This document shows positions 10,508 through 18,018 of a DNA stretch of 64,000 nt, one piece after another. The stretch's first letter is position 1, and each line of letters begins with the position of its first letter. The position numbers were made by a program, and so were the translations under genes. Under the pieces are notes generated by a model, which had not been told where the DNA came from, did not search any database, and saw only the letters and a list, made by a program, of their open reading frames with translations. Source of the DNA: Solirubrobacterales bacterium (GTDB lineage: Bacteria; Actinomycetota; Thermoleophilia; Solirubrobacterales; Solirubrobacteraceae); contig DAHUYQ010000013.1 of assembly GCA_027315115.1 (NCBI GenBank), positions 1 to 64,000 on the forward strand, read 5' to 3'.

Positions 10508-11974
10508 TCAAACGGTTGTTGTGTGGCGGGCGATCGTGCCGTGTCCCACGACCGTCTCGCCGCTGTACAGGCACGCGAGCTGGCCCGGCGCGGTGCGCTC
10601 GATCGGCTCCGGGAAGCGCAGCAGCAGCCGGCGGTGATCGCCTGCGGCCGCGCCCGCCGGCAGCACCTCGCATGGCAGCCGGCCGCCGCGGTAGCGGATC
10701 TTCACGCTGTCCACGCGCCCGCCGTCGGCGCGCAGGTGCGCGTCGCGCACCTCGATCTCGCTGGTCAGCAGACGCTCGCGCGGGCCGACCGTGACCGTGT
10801 TGGCGCGCGCGTCGGTGGCGAGCACGTAACGCGGCGGGCCGCCCCCCAGTCGCAGGCCGTGGCGCTGGCCGATCGTCAGTCCCGTGGCGCCGTCGTGCGC
10901 GCCGAGCTCGCCGCCCTGCTCGTCGAGGATCGCGCCCGGTCCGGGCGCCGGCCCGCCGTGACGCTCCAGGAAGCGCCGGGCGCTCGTGCCCGCCAGGAAG
11001 CAGAGATCCTGCGAGTCGGGCCGGCGCGCGACCGCAAGCTCCGCCTCGGCGGCCAGCTCGCGGACGCGCTCCTTCTCCAGCTCTCCGAGCGGAAAGCGCA
11101 GCCGCGCGAGCGACTCGGGCGCCAGCGCGGCCAGCGCGTAGCTCTGGTCCTTGCGCTCGTCCAGCGCTCTGCGCAGAAGCGGAGAGTCGCCCTCGCGCTC
11201 GATCCGCGCGTAGTGGCCGGTGACCAGGCACTCCGCGCCCAGGCGCCGCGCCACCTCCAGCATCCCGTCCAGCCGCACGCTGCCGTTGCAGCGCACGCAC
11301 GGGTAGGGCGTCAGGCCGGCGGCGTGGCCCGCGATCCAGGGCTCCACGACGCCGGCGCGGAACTCGGCGCGCAGGTCCACCGAGAAGTGCGGCAGCCCGA
11401 GCCTGTGCGCAAGCGCGCGCGCCAGGCGCACCGACTCGGCCGAGCAGCAGCTTCGCTGCCCGTCGTTCTCGGGGTCGGCCCACAGCTCCAGCGTGACCGC
11501 GACGGCCTGGGCGCCCTGGCGGCAGGTGAGCAGCGCAGCGACGGCGCTGTCCACTCCCCCGCTCATCGCGATCAGCGCGCGGCCCGGCGCCGGCGCCAGG
11601 CGCGCCGCCCGCGCGGCGGCGCCCAGCGCCCGATGCAGCGCGTCGGCAGCAAGCTCCGCCGCATGGCGCTTGGCCGGGATCAAGCCGCCGAGCTCCGATT
11701 CGATCGCATCCGCGCCGATCCGCGCGGCCTCGAGCAGCGGCAGACCCCGCAGCAGCGACACCGTCGCCGACCCGGCCGCCAGCGTGGCGCCGCAGCCGCT
11801 CGCGTCGAAGCCGGCGTCGCGGACCGAGCCCGCCGGGTCCTCTGGATCGAGCGCCAGCGAGATGCGGATCAGATCGCCGCAGGCGGCGCCGCCGGCCGCG
11901 CCGGTGTGCGCGCCCGCGGGCGTGTGACCCACGCCCTGCGGGCTCTGAAGATGCATGGCGAACGCATCACTCAC
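10508..11974 (-). CDS. mnmA: tRNA-specific 2-thiouridylase MnmA with N-terminal IscU/NifU-like domain
   Basis: A 488-residue protein that would thiolate U34 of Lys, Glu and Gln tRNAs. Residues 25-120 look like an Fe-S scaffold of the IscU/NifU_N type: Cys32 in ACGD, Cys61 in SGCGAT, the GSAT segment, and the KRH(A)AELAADAL helix. The third scaffold cysteine is Ala105. From about residue 130 follows a full MnmA: PP-loop SGGVDS (138-143), CCS at 176-178, the CxxCN motif (Cys226, Cys229), and the catalytic Cys325 in DLCF. Cys226/229 plus Cys325 are the positions proposed to hold a cluster or persulfide in MnmA. MnmA alone is usually about 360-380 residues, so the extra domain explains the length. 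The gene is divergent from the riboswitch-controlled hydrolase. Confidence 0.93.
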   Translation of the reverse strand: MSDAFAMHLQSPQGVGHTPAGAHTGAAGGAACGDLIRISLALDPEDPAGSVRDAGFDASGCGATLAAGSATVSLLRGLPLLEAARIGADAIESELGGLIPAKRHAAELAADALHRALGAAARAARLAPAPGRALIAMSGGVDSAVAALLTCRQGAQAVAVTLELWADPENDGQRSCCSAESVRLARALAHRLGLPHFSVDLRAEFRAGVVEPWIAGHAAGLTPYPCVRCNGSVRLDGMLEVARRLGAECLVTGHYARIEREGDSPLLRRALDERKDQSYALAALAPESLARLRFPLGELEKERVRELAAEAELAVARRPDSQDLCFLAGTSARRFLERHGGPAPGPGAILDEQGGELGAHDGATGLTIGQRHGLRLGGGPPRYVLATDARANTVTVGPRERLLTSEIEVRDAHLRADGGRVDSVKIRYRGGRLPCEVLPAGAAAGDHRRLLLRFPEPIERTAPGQLACLYSGETVVGHGTIARHTTTV

Positions 11975-12149
11975 ACCGTCGAGTGTAAGTGCGTGCTCTG
12001 CGCCCCGGGCAGGAGGGCAAGACGCGAGCTGCGGCGTGGATCGATAGCGTGACGGCTGTCAGCCGAGGCCGGCGGCAGCGCGATCGACCGTCGTCGGCAA
12101 GAGATCTTGCATTCCTGCAATGGGATGCATCTTGCACCAGGACCTGGTA

Positions 12150-12305
12150 GCTTGACCCGCGTCAGTGCCGAGTTCACCGTCCTTCGGGACCGTGAAGCGG
12201 GGGACCCAATGCGACGGAGAGAAAACGTCGCGGGGGCGAATCGCCAGAAGTTCTATGGCGTAGCGCATGCGCGCGAGCCCGACAGCTAACCCCGTAGGCG
12301 CCCTG
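12150..12305 (+). promoter_or_regulatory. cyclic-di-AMP riboswitch (ydaO-yuaA type)
   Basis: The leader before the peptidoglycan-binding protein carries the hallmark blocks of the ydaO class: GGGGGACCCA near 12199, CGGGGGCGAATC at 12231-12242, and the 3' signature CCCGACAGCTAACC followed by CCGTAGGCG (12278-12300). It is placed directly upstream of a cell-wall hydrolase gene, the usual actinobacterial target of this class, which senses c-di-AMP and normally shuts expression off when the ligand is high. A short GGCG/CGCC stem at 12297-12312 lies just before the AAGGAAG ribosome site. Exact 5' boundary is estimated. Recognition is from consensus memory, not a covariance search. Confidence 0.85.
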
Positions 12306-12330
12306 CAACGCCGAAAGGAAGCATTTACAG

Positions 12331-14232
12331 ATGTCGGGAACGACGCGTGATCTCGCTGCCGCCGAGCTGTGGCAGGCTTCGCTCACACGCTCGCGCGCAC
12401 GGCGCGGAGACGTGAGCACGGCCAAGGCCGCCGCACCCACAACCGAGGCCCTGCCCTCCCCTGCCGCACGCGGTCACGACGGCCGTCTCGCATCCGCCCC
12501 GCGCCCGCGGTCTGCCGTGCAGAGCGCCGATTCAGCGCGCCCGGCTCGCGCGCGCCGCCAGGGCGCCGACTCGCTGGCGCACGCTCGCGCCGGCGCCGTG
12601 TTCGCCGGCGCACGCCGTCAGCCGCTGATCTCGCGCGAGCGCCCCGACAGCAGGGATCTCGCCGACGCCGAGGCGTGGGAGCTCTCGCTCGGCCGCTCTC
12701 GCGCGCGGCGCCGCGCCCGGCAGCTCACGTTCGTTCCCACCAAGTCGCGCGTCAAGCGCATCTCGCTCGGCACGCTGGTGGCGCTGAGCGCCGGACCGGT
12801 GGCCTCGCTGGGCGACGCCAACGGCGTCAGCCAGGCAGTGGCATCGACGGCGCCCATCCCGACGACCACCACCAAACACGAGATCGTGCTGAGCAGCGGC
12901 AGCACGGGCCGCCAGGTGCGCCTGCTCCAGCAGGAGCTCCACATCAAGGTCGACGGCGTCTACGGGCCCGAAACCGAACAGGCGGTGATCGGCTACCAGC
13001 AGCGCAGCGGCCTGCATGCGGACGGGGTCTTCGGCCCCAAGACCAAAGCGGTGATGAGCACCACCAGCTCGGCGTTCGCGGCCAACGCGACCACCTTCGC
13101 CTCTCTTCAGAGCGGCGCCGGCGGCAACGAAGGGCAAGCCCGCAGCGTGGCCGACGCCGAAGGCGAAGAAGCCGGCCAGGGCGAAGCCGAAAGCTCGCTG
13201 ACCTCCGAAGTCAAGACGCTGCAGCAGGCGCTGCACGTCAAGGTCGACGGCGTCTTCGGCCCCGAAACCGAGGCTGCCGTGCGCCGCTACCAGCGCGAAC
13301 TGAAACTGCACCTCGACGGGATCGCCGGCCCTGAAACCTGGGGCGCGCTCGGGTACAAGAACAAGACCGAGCTGTTCCCGCCGGCCTCGGCGCTCACGCA
13401 GACCGAAACGGGCGCCAAAGTCGTACCGGCCGACGTCCACACCGGCACGGTGAAGGCCACCGCCGTGATCGCCAGCGCGGGCGACGGCGACGCGGCCAAT
13501 GGCAACGGCGGGACCGACGCGCAAGCACCGGCCCAGCCGACGACGCCGGCCCCGACCACCACGCAGGCGCCGGCCGGCAACCCGGCGCCGTCGGGCGCCA
13601 CGGCCCCCGCAGGCGCCCCGGCCGTCCACGAGAGCCCGGTGCGGGTGCTCCAGGAAGCGCTGCACCTCTCGGTCGACGGCGAATTCGGCCCGCAGACGCT
13701 TGCGGCCGTGAAGCACTTCCAGGCGCAGCACGGCCTGGAAGTCGACGGGGTCGTCGGCCCGGCGACGTGGGCCACCCTCGGCTACCACGGCATGAAGGAA
13801 ATCCACCCGCTGGCGTGGGCGCTGCCGCACCCGCACGCCGGCAGCACCGGCGGCGCGGCGCCGGCCTCCGGCGCGGAAGCGATCGTCGCGCGCGTGATCG
13901 CCGCGGCCGACGAAATCGCGACCAGGCCCTACGTCTGGGGCGGCGGGCACGGCTCCTTCGACTCCTACGGCTACGACTGCTCGGGGTCCGTGTCCTACGC
14001 GCTGCACGGCGGCGGCCTGCTCAGCTCGCCCGAGGACTCGACGGGGCTGGAGTCCTACGGCGAACCGGGCCCCGGCAGGTACATCACCATCTACGCCAAC
14101 GCCGAACACGCCTGGATGACGATCGACGGCCGCCGCTTCGACACCGTGGCGCTGGCGGAAACCGGCAATCGCTGGTCCGACACGATGGCCTCGACAGCGG
14201 GCTTCGTGGTCAGGCACCCGGCGGGCCTCTGA
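12331..14232 (+). CDS. cell-wall hydrolase with three peptidoglycan-binding domains and NlpC/P60-like C-terminus
   Basis: A 633-residue secreted or surface protein expected to bind and remodel peptidoglycan. Three PG_binding_1 domains lie at about 190-243, 292-341 and 435-484, each with the VDGxFGPxT type motif. The C-terminal 120 residues form a compact NlpC/P60-like peptidase with PYVWGGGH, nucleophile Cys550 in YDCSG and His in [11 protein letters not shown] duplicated N-terminal motif (DLAxAExWxxSLxRSRARR) occurs near residues 6-25 and 107-127, before a weak hydrophobic segment ([15 protein letters not shown], about 150). A Pro/Ala/Thr linker separates domains two and three. AAGGAAG precedes the ATG. 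The upstream c-di-AMP riboswitch indicates control by that messenger. Confidence 0.88.
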   Translation: MSGTTRDLAAAELWQASLTRSRARRGDVSTAKAAAPTTEALPSPAARGHDGRLASAPRPRSAVQSADSARPARARRQGADSLAHARAGAVFAGARRQPLISRERPDSRDLADAEAWELSLGRSRARRRARQLTFVPTKSRVKRISLGTLVALSAGPVASLGDANGVSQAVASTAPIPTTTTKHEIVLSSGSTGRQVRLLQQELHIKVDGVYGPETEQAVIGYQQRSGLHADGVFGPKTKAVMSTTSSAFAANATTFASLQSGAGGNEGQARSVADAEGEEAGQGEAESSLTSEVKTLQQALHVKVDGVFGPETEAAVRRYQRELKLHLDGIAGPETWGALGYKNKTELFPPASALTQTETGAKVVPADVHTGTVKATAVIASAGDGDAANGNGGTDAQAPAQPTTPAPTTTQAPAGNPAPSGATAPAGAPAVHESPVRVLQEALHLSVDGEFGPQTLAAVKHFQAQHGLEVDGVVGPATWATLGYHGMKEIHPLAWALPHPHAGSTGGAAPASGAEAIVARVIAAADEIATRPYVWGGGHGSFDSYGYDCSGSVSYALHGGGLLSSPEDSTGLESYGEPGPGRYITIYANAEHAWMTIDGRRFDTVALAETGNRWSDTMASTAGFVVRHPAGL

Positions 14233-14252
14233 GCCGCCTAAGGAGCCCCCGC

Positions 14253-14308
14253 CCGCGGCGGCAGAGCCGCGGCCCGAGGCTCCCCCGGCCGCGGCGGCGG
14301 AGCCGCGG
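14253..14308 (+). terminator. pair of GC-rich hairpins after the hydrolase gene
   Basis: Two near-identical stems occur in tandem, CCGCGGC/GCCGCGG at 14253-14272 and again at 14289-14308, with 6-nt loops and a shared GGCCCGAG tail. They follow the stop codon by about 20 nt. No U tract follows, so if they end transcription it would be by the tract-poor mode common in high-GC actinobacteria. Confidence 0.45.
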
Positions 14309-14369
14309 CCCGAGCGCCTGAGCGAAATTCGCGCGTGCCATCCCAAGCGGGCTCTAGCTTCGCTTGGCG

Positions 14370-15893
14370 ATGCACGCCTGTGCTCGCACATTCACGATCG
14401 ACGGCCTGCACGTCCGCGCGGTGGGCGTGGAGGTCGACATCCGCCCCGGCCTGCCGAGCTTCGCGATCGTCGGCCTGGCCGGCGCGGCGGTGAGAGAGGC
14501 GCGCGAGCGCGTGCAGGCGGCGATCTTGAACTCGGGGCTCGAGATGCCCGCGCGCCGGATCACGGCCAACCTGGCGCCCGGTGACCTGCCGAAGTCGAGC
14601 CCCGGACTGGACCTGGCGCTCGCGTGCGCGATCCTGGCGGCGAGCGGCCAGATCGACCGCGCCTCGCTCACCTCCCACGCCCTGCTCGGCGAGCTCTCGC
14701 TCGACGGCCGGCTGCGGCCCTGTCGCGGCACGCTCGCGATCGCGCAGGCGAGCGCCGAAGCGGGGCTCGCGCGCATCGTGCTGGCCCGAGAGGCCGCGAG
14801 CGAGGCCTGCCTGATCGACGGCGTGGCCGTCGCCCCCGCGAGCACGCTCGCCGCGGCGGTCCAGATCCTCAGGGGCGGCGCCTGTGAGGCCCTGCCGCCG
14901 GCGCCGGCCGCGCCGGCACACCAGCAGGGCCACGGCGGCGTCGACCTCAGTGACGTGCGCGGCCAGGAGAGCGCCGTGGAGGCGCTCGTGATGGCGGCCG
15001 CGGGCGGGCACAACGCGCTGATGAGCGGGCCGCCGGGCACCGGCAAGACGATGCTCGCGCAGCGGCTGCCCTCGATCCTCCCTCCTCTCAGCCACAAAGA
15101 GGCTGTCGAGGTCACGCGCATCCACAGCATTCTCGGCGCGCTGCCGCAGGGCCGGCTGATGTCCCGGCGCCCGTTCCGCTGCCCACACCATTCGATCACC
15201 GTCGCGGGCCTGGTCGGCGGCTCTCGCGAGCGGCGTGCCGGCGAGGTGGTGCTCGCCCACCGCGGCGTGCTGTTCCTGGACGAGCTCTCCGAGTTCCAGC
15301 GCGCGGCTCTGGAGGCGCTGCGCCAGCCGCTGCAGGACGGGCGCGTGAGCATAGTCAGGGCAGCCCGCGCCGCGACCTACCCGGCCCGCTTCATGCTGCT
15401 GGCGGCCACCAACCCGTGTCGCTGCGGACACTTCGGCGAGAAGCACGGCGAGCAGTGCCGTTGCCGCCCCGCCGATCTGGCGCGCCACCGGCGGCGGCTC
15501 AGCGGCCCGCTGCTTGACCGTATTGACCTGCTGATACCGCTGCACCGCGAGCAGCGCCCGTTCAGCGCGCTGCGCGCGCACACGAGCTCGGCGCGGGCAC
15601 GCGAACGCGTGATCGCCGCCCGCGAGATGCAGGAGCGGCGGATGCGGGGACAGAGCTTCCTGCTGAACGCCGAGCTGGACGCGGCGACCCTGCGCGCCTA
15701 CGCCACGCCGGACCTTGCGGGGCAGAGGATGCTCGACTCGGCGTGCCAGGAGAGCAGGATCAGCGCCCGCGGGCTGCACAGGGTGATCAGGCTGGCGCGC
15801 ACGATCGCCGACCTGGAGGGCAAGACGAAGGTCAGCGCGCCGCACATCGCCGAAGCGCTGCGGCTGCGCGCCGGAGACTCCCAGGAGCAGTGA
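14370..15893 (+). CDS. comM: ComM/YifB-family AAA+ ATPase (Mg-chelatase-like)
   Basis: A 507-residue protein of the ComM family. In naturally transformable bacteria its member acts as a hexameric helicase promoting branch migration during recombination of incoming DNA; the cellular role is less clear in others. A Lon-like N-terminal domain (GLPSFAIVGLA, LAPGDLPKSSPGLDL) precedes the AAA+ module. This has Walker A GPPGTGKT, Walker B VLFLDEL, a C-terminal zinc-type cluster (NPCRCGHFG, CRC) and a C-terminal Mg-chelatase domain. ATG at 14370 is chosen; a TTG two codons earlier is possible. No neighbouring dprA or smf gene, often beside comM, is present in the window. Confidence 0.93.
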   Translation: MHACARTFTIDGLHVRAVGVEVDIRPGLPSFAIVGLAGAAVREARERVQAAILNSGLEMPARRITANLAPGDLPKSSPGLDLALACAILAASGQIDRASLTSHALLGELSLDGRLRPCRGTLAIAQASAEAGLARIVLAREAASEACLIDGVAVAPASTLAAAVQILRGGACEALPPAPAAPAHQQGHGGVDLSDVRGQESAVEALVMAAAGGHNALMSGPPGTGKTMLAQRLPSILPPLSHKEAVEVTRIHSILGALPQGRLMSRRPFRCPHHSITVAGLVGGSRERRAGEVVLAHRGVLFLDELSEFQRAALEALRQPLQDGRVSIVRAARAATYPARFMLLAATNPCRCGHFGEKHGEQCRCRPADLARHRRRLSGPLLDRIDLLIPLHREQRPFSALRAHTSSARARERVIAAREMQERRMRGQSFLLNAELDAATLRAYATPDLAGQRMLDSACQESRISARGLHRVIRLARTIADLEGKTKVSAPHIAEALRLRAGDSQEQ

Positions 15894-16037
15894 CAAGGAG
15901 ACAATCGCGGAAGGCCGCGGACGACCGCGGCCGGTAGCGGCCGGTCGCACTCGACGGCACGATCGCCGACCTGCTGGGCTCTCCCGGGGCTCTCGGGCCC
16001 GGCGCCCGGCGGCGTGCCCTGTGCGTGCGGCTCTCGC

Positions 16038-16072
16038 TTGACACATCGTCTGACTAGGCATAACTTGCCTAG
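16038..16072 (+). promoter_or_regulatory. promoter with overlapping palindromic operator for padR operon
   Basis: TTGACA at 16038-16043 and TAACTT at 16061-16066 are spaced by 17 bp and form a good sigma-70-type promoter. A perfect inverted repeat, CTAGGCA-TAACT-TGCCTAG (16054-16072), covers the -10 element. The ATG of the PadR gene follows at 16075, so the transcript would be almost leaderless. The arrangement predicts autorepression by the adjacent PadR regulator. The core differs from the ATGT/ACAT operator best known for PadR proteins, so the assignment is inference from position. Confidence 0.7.
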
Positions 16073-16074
16073 GC

Positions 16075-16410
16075 ATGGCGCAGAGCGAGCTCCAGGGACA
16101 CCTTGACGCAATGCTGCTGGCGGTGCTGCAGGTCAGCCCACTGCACGGGTATGGCCTGGTCGAGGAGCTGCGCAGGCGCAGCAACGGCGAGTTCGACCTT
16201 GCGGAGGGCACGATCTATCCGGCGCTTCACCGGTTGGAGACATCCGGCCTGCTCTCCAGCCGCTGGGAGGTCGTGGACGGCAGGCGCAGGCGCGTGTACG
16301 CGCTCTCGACCAAGGGACGCGAGGCGGCCGGCGAAAGGCTGGCGAGCTGGCGCAGGTTCAGCGCGGCCATCGACGCGGTGCTGACGCCGACGCCGGAGAC
16401 GGGTCGATGA
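16075..16410 (+). CDS. PadR-family transcriptional regulator
   Basis: A 111-residue winged-helix repressor. The PadR core is clear: an N-terminal helix, LLAVLQVSPLHGYGLVEELRR, and the wing segment EGTIYPALHRLETSGLL, followed by RRRVYALSTKGREA. It lacks a long C-terminal dimerisation domain and belongs to the short PadR class. The start codon is 2 bp from a perfect palindrome that overlaps the promoter, supporting autoregulation. The stop overlaps the next start as ATGA, so the HAAS-domain protein and probably lepB are co-transcribed. PadR next to a HAAS-domain membrane protein is a common gene pair in Gram-positive bacteria. Confidence 0.93.
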   Translation: MAQSELQGHLDAMLLAVLQVSPLHGYGLVEELRRRSNGEFDLAEGTIYPALHRLETSGLLSSRWEVVDGRRRRVYALSTKGREAAGERLASWRRFSAAIDAVLTPTPETGR

Positions 16411-16916
16411 GCGCCGAGGACCCGATCGCGATCTACATCCGCGAGCTGAAGGCGCATCTGCGCGCCCGCGGGCCGCGCCGGCGCCGCATCGTCTCCGAGG
16501 TGCAGACCCATCTCCGCGAGCGCCGCAGCGACATCCAGCGCGACGGCGTCAGCGAGCCGCAGGCCGCCGCCCAGGAGGCGATCGCCAGGTTTGGGGACGC
16601 CGAGGGCATGGCCGCACAGTTCAACAGGGTGCAGCGAACGCTCCGCCCCTTCGAACGACGTCTTGCCACGCTCTGGCTGGCCTGGATCGCCGCGATGGCG
16701 ATGGGAACGGCGACCGTGTGGGCAGCCGTGGACTCCGGCGGAACGGGAACGCACTACCGCCCCCACCACGTCACGGCCGCCACGCCCGCCGGTCCCTTCT
16801 GCGCCCCGGCCGGCTCCCACCTGCGACTCGACATGAGCAAGACAGCAGGCGCCCAGCCTATCCTGCTATCAGGCGACCAACACGGCCGCGGAGGAGAGAG
16901 CCCCAGATGCCCGTGA
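16407..16916 (+). CDS. HAAS-domain (DUF1700-like) membrane protein
   Basis: A 169-residue protein. The first 75 residues form an alpha-helical bundle of the HAAS/permease-prefix type (IYIRELKAHLRARGPRRRR, then EVQTHLRE and AIARFGDAEGMAAQFN), which often pairs with PadR regulators. One hydrophobic helix (LWLAWIAAMAMGTATVWAA) follows, then a short poorly conserved tail with one or two cysteines. The domain may relay a membrane or envelope signal to the PadR repressor, but the mechanism is not established. It overlaps padR by 4 bp and its last 10 bp overlap the start of lepB. Confidence 0.8.
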   Translation: MSAEDPIAIYIRELKAHLRARGPRRRRIVSEVQTHLRERRSDIQRDGVSEPQAAAQEAIARFGDAEGMAAQFNRVQRTLRPFERRLATLWLAWIAAMAMGTATVWAAVDSGGTGTHYRPHHVTAATPAGPFCAPAGSHLRLDMSKTAGAQPILLSGDQHGRGGESPRCP

Positions 16917-17551
16917 GAGCGAAGGCGAAGTCGGAACAGAAGAAGAGCAAGTCGACCACCAACTCGCTGATCGAGCTGGTCGTGATCATCGCGGTCGCGG
17001 TCGGCCTCGCATTCCTGATCCAGGCGTTCATCGTCAAGCCCTACAAGATCCCGAGCGGGTCCATGGAACCGACGCTGGCCATCGAACAGCGCATCCTCGT
17101 CAACCGCATCGGAATGGACTTCAGCGAACCGAAAATCGGCGACATCATGGTCTTCCACCCGCCCGAAGGCGCCGAACACGGCATCTGCGGACCGATCCCG
17201 CACCAGGTGACCCCCGGCGGCGCCGCCTGCGACTCGCCCGTCAAAAAGGAAGGCAGCGTCACCTTCATCAAGCGAGTCGTCGCCGGCCCCGGCGACACGA
17301 TCTACATCAAGGAAGGGCACGTCTACCTCAACGGCAAGCGCGAGAAAGACTCATACATCCGCGAATGCGGTGGAAGCCCGGAGTGCAACTTCCCCACCCC
17401 GATCAAGATTCCGGCCGGCCACTGGTTCATGATGGGCGACAACCGCGGCAACTCCGAGGACAGCCGTTTCTGGGGCCCGATCCCCACCTCCTGGATGATC
17501 GGCGAAGCCTTCGCCACCTACTGGCCGCCGGACAAGATCGGCGGGATCTGA
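16907..17551 (+). CDS. lepB: signal peptidase I
   Basis: A 214-residue membrane-bound serine protease that removes signal peptides from exported proteins. After a short basic cytoplasmic part there is one membrane helix (LIELVVIIAVAVGLAFLIQA). The catalytic serine is in PSGSMEPTL and the catalytic lysine in FIKRVVAGPGD. The conserved GDNRGNSEDSRFWGP box is near the C-terminus. An insertion of about 25 residues containing two cysteines (EHGICGP, GAACDSP) follows the HPPEGA segment, and another pair (RECGG, PECNF) lies later, suggesting a disulphide-stabilised extracellular loop. The ATG at 16907 has GGAGGAGAG about 8 bp upstream and lies inside the end of the preceding gene. Confidence 0.95.
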   Translation: MPVRAKAKSEQKKSKSTTNSLIELVVIIAVAVGLAFLIQAFIVKPYKIPSGSMEPTLAIEQRILVNRIGMDFSEPKIGDIMVFHPPEGAEHGICGPIPHQVTPGGAACDSPVKKEGSVTFIKRVVAGPGDTIYIKEGHVYLNGKREKDSYIRECGGSPECNFPTPIKIPAGHWFMMGDNRGNSEDSRFWGPIPTSWMIGEAFATYWPPDKIGGI

Positions 17552-17565
17552 GCTTCGGCCTCGCG

Positions 17566-17784
17566 GTGCTCGAGCGCTTCGACCAGCCCGTCCGCTGCAA
17601 GGACGGCCATCTCTTCACGACGATCTGGGTGCCCCTCGGCTCGCTGAAGGCGGTGCGCCTGGGCGACGAGCGCTTCCAGCGCTGCCCCGTGGGCGGCCAC
17701 TGGACCGCCGTGACACGGCTCGCCGCGTCGGCCGGAGAGGCCGAGATGGAGGCCGCTGCGCGGGTGCACGAGCTGCGGGTGCTG
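17566..17784 (+). CDS. small conserved actinobacterial protein, probably fused out of its stop codon
   Basis: About 73 residues starting at a GTG just after lepB are recognisable: LERFDQPVRCKDGHLFTTIW, then LKAVRLGDERFQRCPVGGHW. Similar short proteins are widespread in Actinobacteria, have unknown function, and normally end just after the VHELRV-type segment. Here the frame has no stop at that point and runs on to 18192 through sequence that looks non-coding in this frame. The natural terminus has therefore probably been lost at a junction with the DUF4926-like remnant. Two cysteines (RCKDGH, RCPVG) could bind metal. It marks the left boundary of the decayed accessory island. Confidence 0.55.
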
Positions 17785-17914
17785 GTCTGCCGGCACCGTC
17801 GGAACCGTGGTCGGCGACCGCGGCGAGACGGTGCTCGTCGAGATCACCGGCGAGGCCGGCAAGGCGCTCGACTTCGTTCAAGTGCCCGTCTCCAAGCTCG
17901 CGCTCAAGCTCTGA
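17761..17914 (+). pseudogene. remnant of a DUF4926-like small protein
   Basis: In a frame shifted by one base from the preceding gene, the stretch ending at TGA 17912-17914 reads AGTVGTVVGDRGETVLVEI and then LDFVQVPVSKLALKL. This fits the beta-barrel C-terminal half of DUF4926-type small proteins, which often sit beside toxin-like genes. No start codon in a sensible place is seen, so it is a 5'-truncated relic fused to the end of the previous gene. Assignment rests on pattern similarity only. Confidence 0.4.
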
Positions 17915-17942
17915 CGATCAACCGCGATGCCGCGAGCGGGCC

Positions 17943-18006
17943 GCGCGTCTACGAGAGCGCACGGTGGACGGCGAGGTTGAGCGCGAGCTCGCGGCGGTCG
18001 CCTGCC
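17943..18006 (+). pseudogene. relic of a second HigA-type antitoxin gene with internal deletion
   Basis: The segment 17943-17958 matches the middle of the intact antitoxin gene (around 20508-20523, coding the AAHLRE region). 17957-18005 then matches its last codons (20687-20733, coding RTVDGEVERE and AVA). The roughly 165 bp between these two regions in the intact gene, including the helix-turn-helix, are missing here. This reads as a former second copy of the antitoxin that lost its centre. The match is about 90 percent over the visible 45-50 bp. Confidence 0.6.
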
Positions 18007-18018
18007 CCTGCTCGACGC

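Noticed and set aside
11971..12268. Short minus-strand frames opposite the riboswitch
   Set aside because: They overlap the structured leader and have no protein-like features.
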